From Treponema sp. (GTDB taxonomy: Bacteria; Spirochaetota; Spirochaetia; Treponematales; Treponemataceae): a DNA stretch of 6,601 bases. Below are positions 6,021 to 6,601 of this stretch, piece after piece. Location: NCBI GenBank assembly GCA_017622055.1, contig JAGARY010000388.1, positions 1 through 6,601 on the forward strand, in the 5' to 3' direction. Position 1 is the first letter of the stretch. Every line of letters begins with the position of its first letter. The position numbers and the translations under genes were made by a program. Under the pieces are notes generated by a model that had not been told where the DNA came from, did no database searches, and saw only the letters and a list, made by a program, of their open reading frames with translations.

Positions 6021-6548
6021 CTAAATAAAATTGAATGGAGTTGCTTGGTAAACGTAGTAATTTAGCCAGTTTGTATAAAACAAGTGGGCTGTGCTTCTCC
6101 AATAACTTGTTGGCATTCTGTTTACATTGTTTGTTGGAAAATAATTTTTTGGCAAAGGAACTTTCATGCCTTTTTCTGTATCTCTATAATATTCTTCAGC
6201 CAAAGTCATAGTGTCATATTCCAAATGACCGGTCATAAAAATTTCCCGATTATCTTTTGATTTTATGATTGTAACTCCAGCTTCTGCCGATTCAGATAAA
6301 ACAACCAAATCATCGCATTTTAGTACATCTTCTTTTTTTAAAGTTGTGTGTCTGCTTTGTGGAATTGGAAATGTGTCATCAAAACCACGAAGCAAAGGTT
6401 CCCCTTCCACACATCTTTCATTCATAAAAATTCCAGACATTTTTCTTTCTAAAGGATATTTTGGAACATTGTAATGATGATAAAGCCCCGCAAAAGAACC
6501 CCAGCAAACATACAAAGTTGAATAAACATTTTCTTTTGCGTAATCCAT
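6021..6548 (-). CDS. metA: MetA-type homoserine O-acyltransferase, lacking the N-terminal part
   Basis: The 175 residues match the C-terminal portion of MetA, which acylates homoserine with succinyl- or acetyl-CoA at the first committed step of methionine synthesis. Visible signatures are VYSTLYVCWG with nucleophile Cys15, AGLYHHY (20-26), PKYPL (29-33), SRHT (65-68), GHLEYD with His108 and Glu110 completing the triad, and the C-terminal NWLNYYVYQATPF. Family members are about 300 residues, so roughly 130 residues are missing. The residue that helps choose between acetyl- and succinyl-CoA (E. coli position 111) lies in that part, so the acyl donor cannot be called. An in-frame TAA at 6576-6578 blocks extension upstream, and the other two frames up to the window edge do not resemble MetA. 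The ATG at 6548 has a good SD. The residues after the catalytic Cys-Trp-Gly are Ser-Phe, where Ala-Gln or similar is usual. This may be a decayed gene or a shortened one still translated. Confidence 0.8.
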   Translation of the reverse strand: MDYAKENVYSTLYVCWGSFAGLYHHYNVPKYPLERKMSGIFMNERCVEGEPLLRGFDDTFPIPQSRHTTLKKEDVLKCDDLVVLSESAEAGVTIIKSKDNREIFMTGHLEYDTMTLAEEYYRDTEKGMKVPLPKNYFPTNNVNRMPTSYWRSTAHLFYTNWLNYYVYQATPFNFI

Positions 6549-6555
6549 AATAATG

Positions 6556-6561
6556 CACCTC
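6556..6561 (-). promoter_or_regulatory. Shine-Dalgarno for the shortened MetA gene
   Basis: On the minus strand GAGGTG lies 7 nt before the ATG at 6548, ideal spacing. It supports translation starting at this internal-looking methionine rather than further upstream. A TACAAT box at 6594-6599 could be its -10 element, but the -35 position falls outside the window. Confidence 0.65.
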
Positions 6562-6601
6562 GTAAGATATATTTTTTAGAACTTTCTGGGTTCATTGTAT
6601 G

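Noticed and set aside
6265..6474. A 69-codon plus-strand frame
   Set aside because: It lies antisense to the well-supported MetA-like coding sequence and has no motif of its own.
6549..6601. A frameshifted continuation of MetA upstream of 6548
   Set aside because: One frame gives SYEVHYYG, faintly like the family's FEEVDYW, but the residues around it do not match and the bases are too few. I left it as an open question rather than a frameshift call.

Overview
The window is AT-rich and gene-dense. It looks like a chromosomal segment of a host-associated spirochaete, most likely Treponema-like. The support is indirect: two predicted lipoproteins with relaxed lipoboxes (Phe-Val-Ser-Cys and Phe-Thr-Ser-Cys), a putative outer-membrane barrel protein in the same operon, A/T-rich codon use, and an Rpn-type protein with a Gly-Ile-Glu-Gln repeat tail. 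No 16S or other phylogenetic marker is present, so the assignment is inference.

Left part (1-1077, plus strand): the 3' end of an Rpn/PD-(D/E)XK-nuclease-transposase family gene, whose catalytic domain lies outside the window, followed 29 nt later by a YfcE-type metallophosphodiesterase. Middle part (1121-3922, minus strand): a compact three-gene operon of two lipoproteins of unknown function and one putative outer-membrane beta-barrel protein, with genes touching or overlapping. A 147-nt divergent intergenic region (3923-4069) separates this operon from a small rubredoxin gene on the plus strand (4070-4228), which has a near-consensus promoter and a strong Shine-Dalgarno.

Right part (4321-6548, minus strand): a DUF456 membrane protein, a D12-class adenine-specific DNA methyltransferase with no restriction enzyme beside it, and the C-terminal part of a MetA-type homoserine O-acyltransferase. 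The MetA-like gene lacks roughly the first 130 residues of the family, yet it keeps the Cys/His/Glu catalytic residues and has its own ribosome binding site. A probable bidirectional rho-independent terminator lies between the convergent rubredoxin and DUF456 genes.

The genes do not form one obvious pathway: nuclease remnant, phosphodiesterase, envelope operon, electron carrier, membrane protein, DNA methylation and methionine biosynthesis. I see no CRISPR array, tRNA, rRNA, insertion-sequence ends or clear new defence system. No stretch over 300 bases is gene-free. The items most worth a second look are the N-terminally truncated MetA coupled to an orphan methyltransferase, the unassigned envelope operon, and two genes whose promoter-like boxes sit so close to the ATG that leaderless transcripts are possible.
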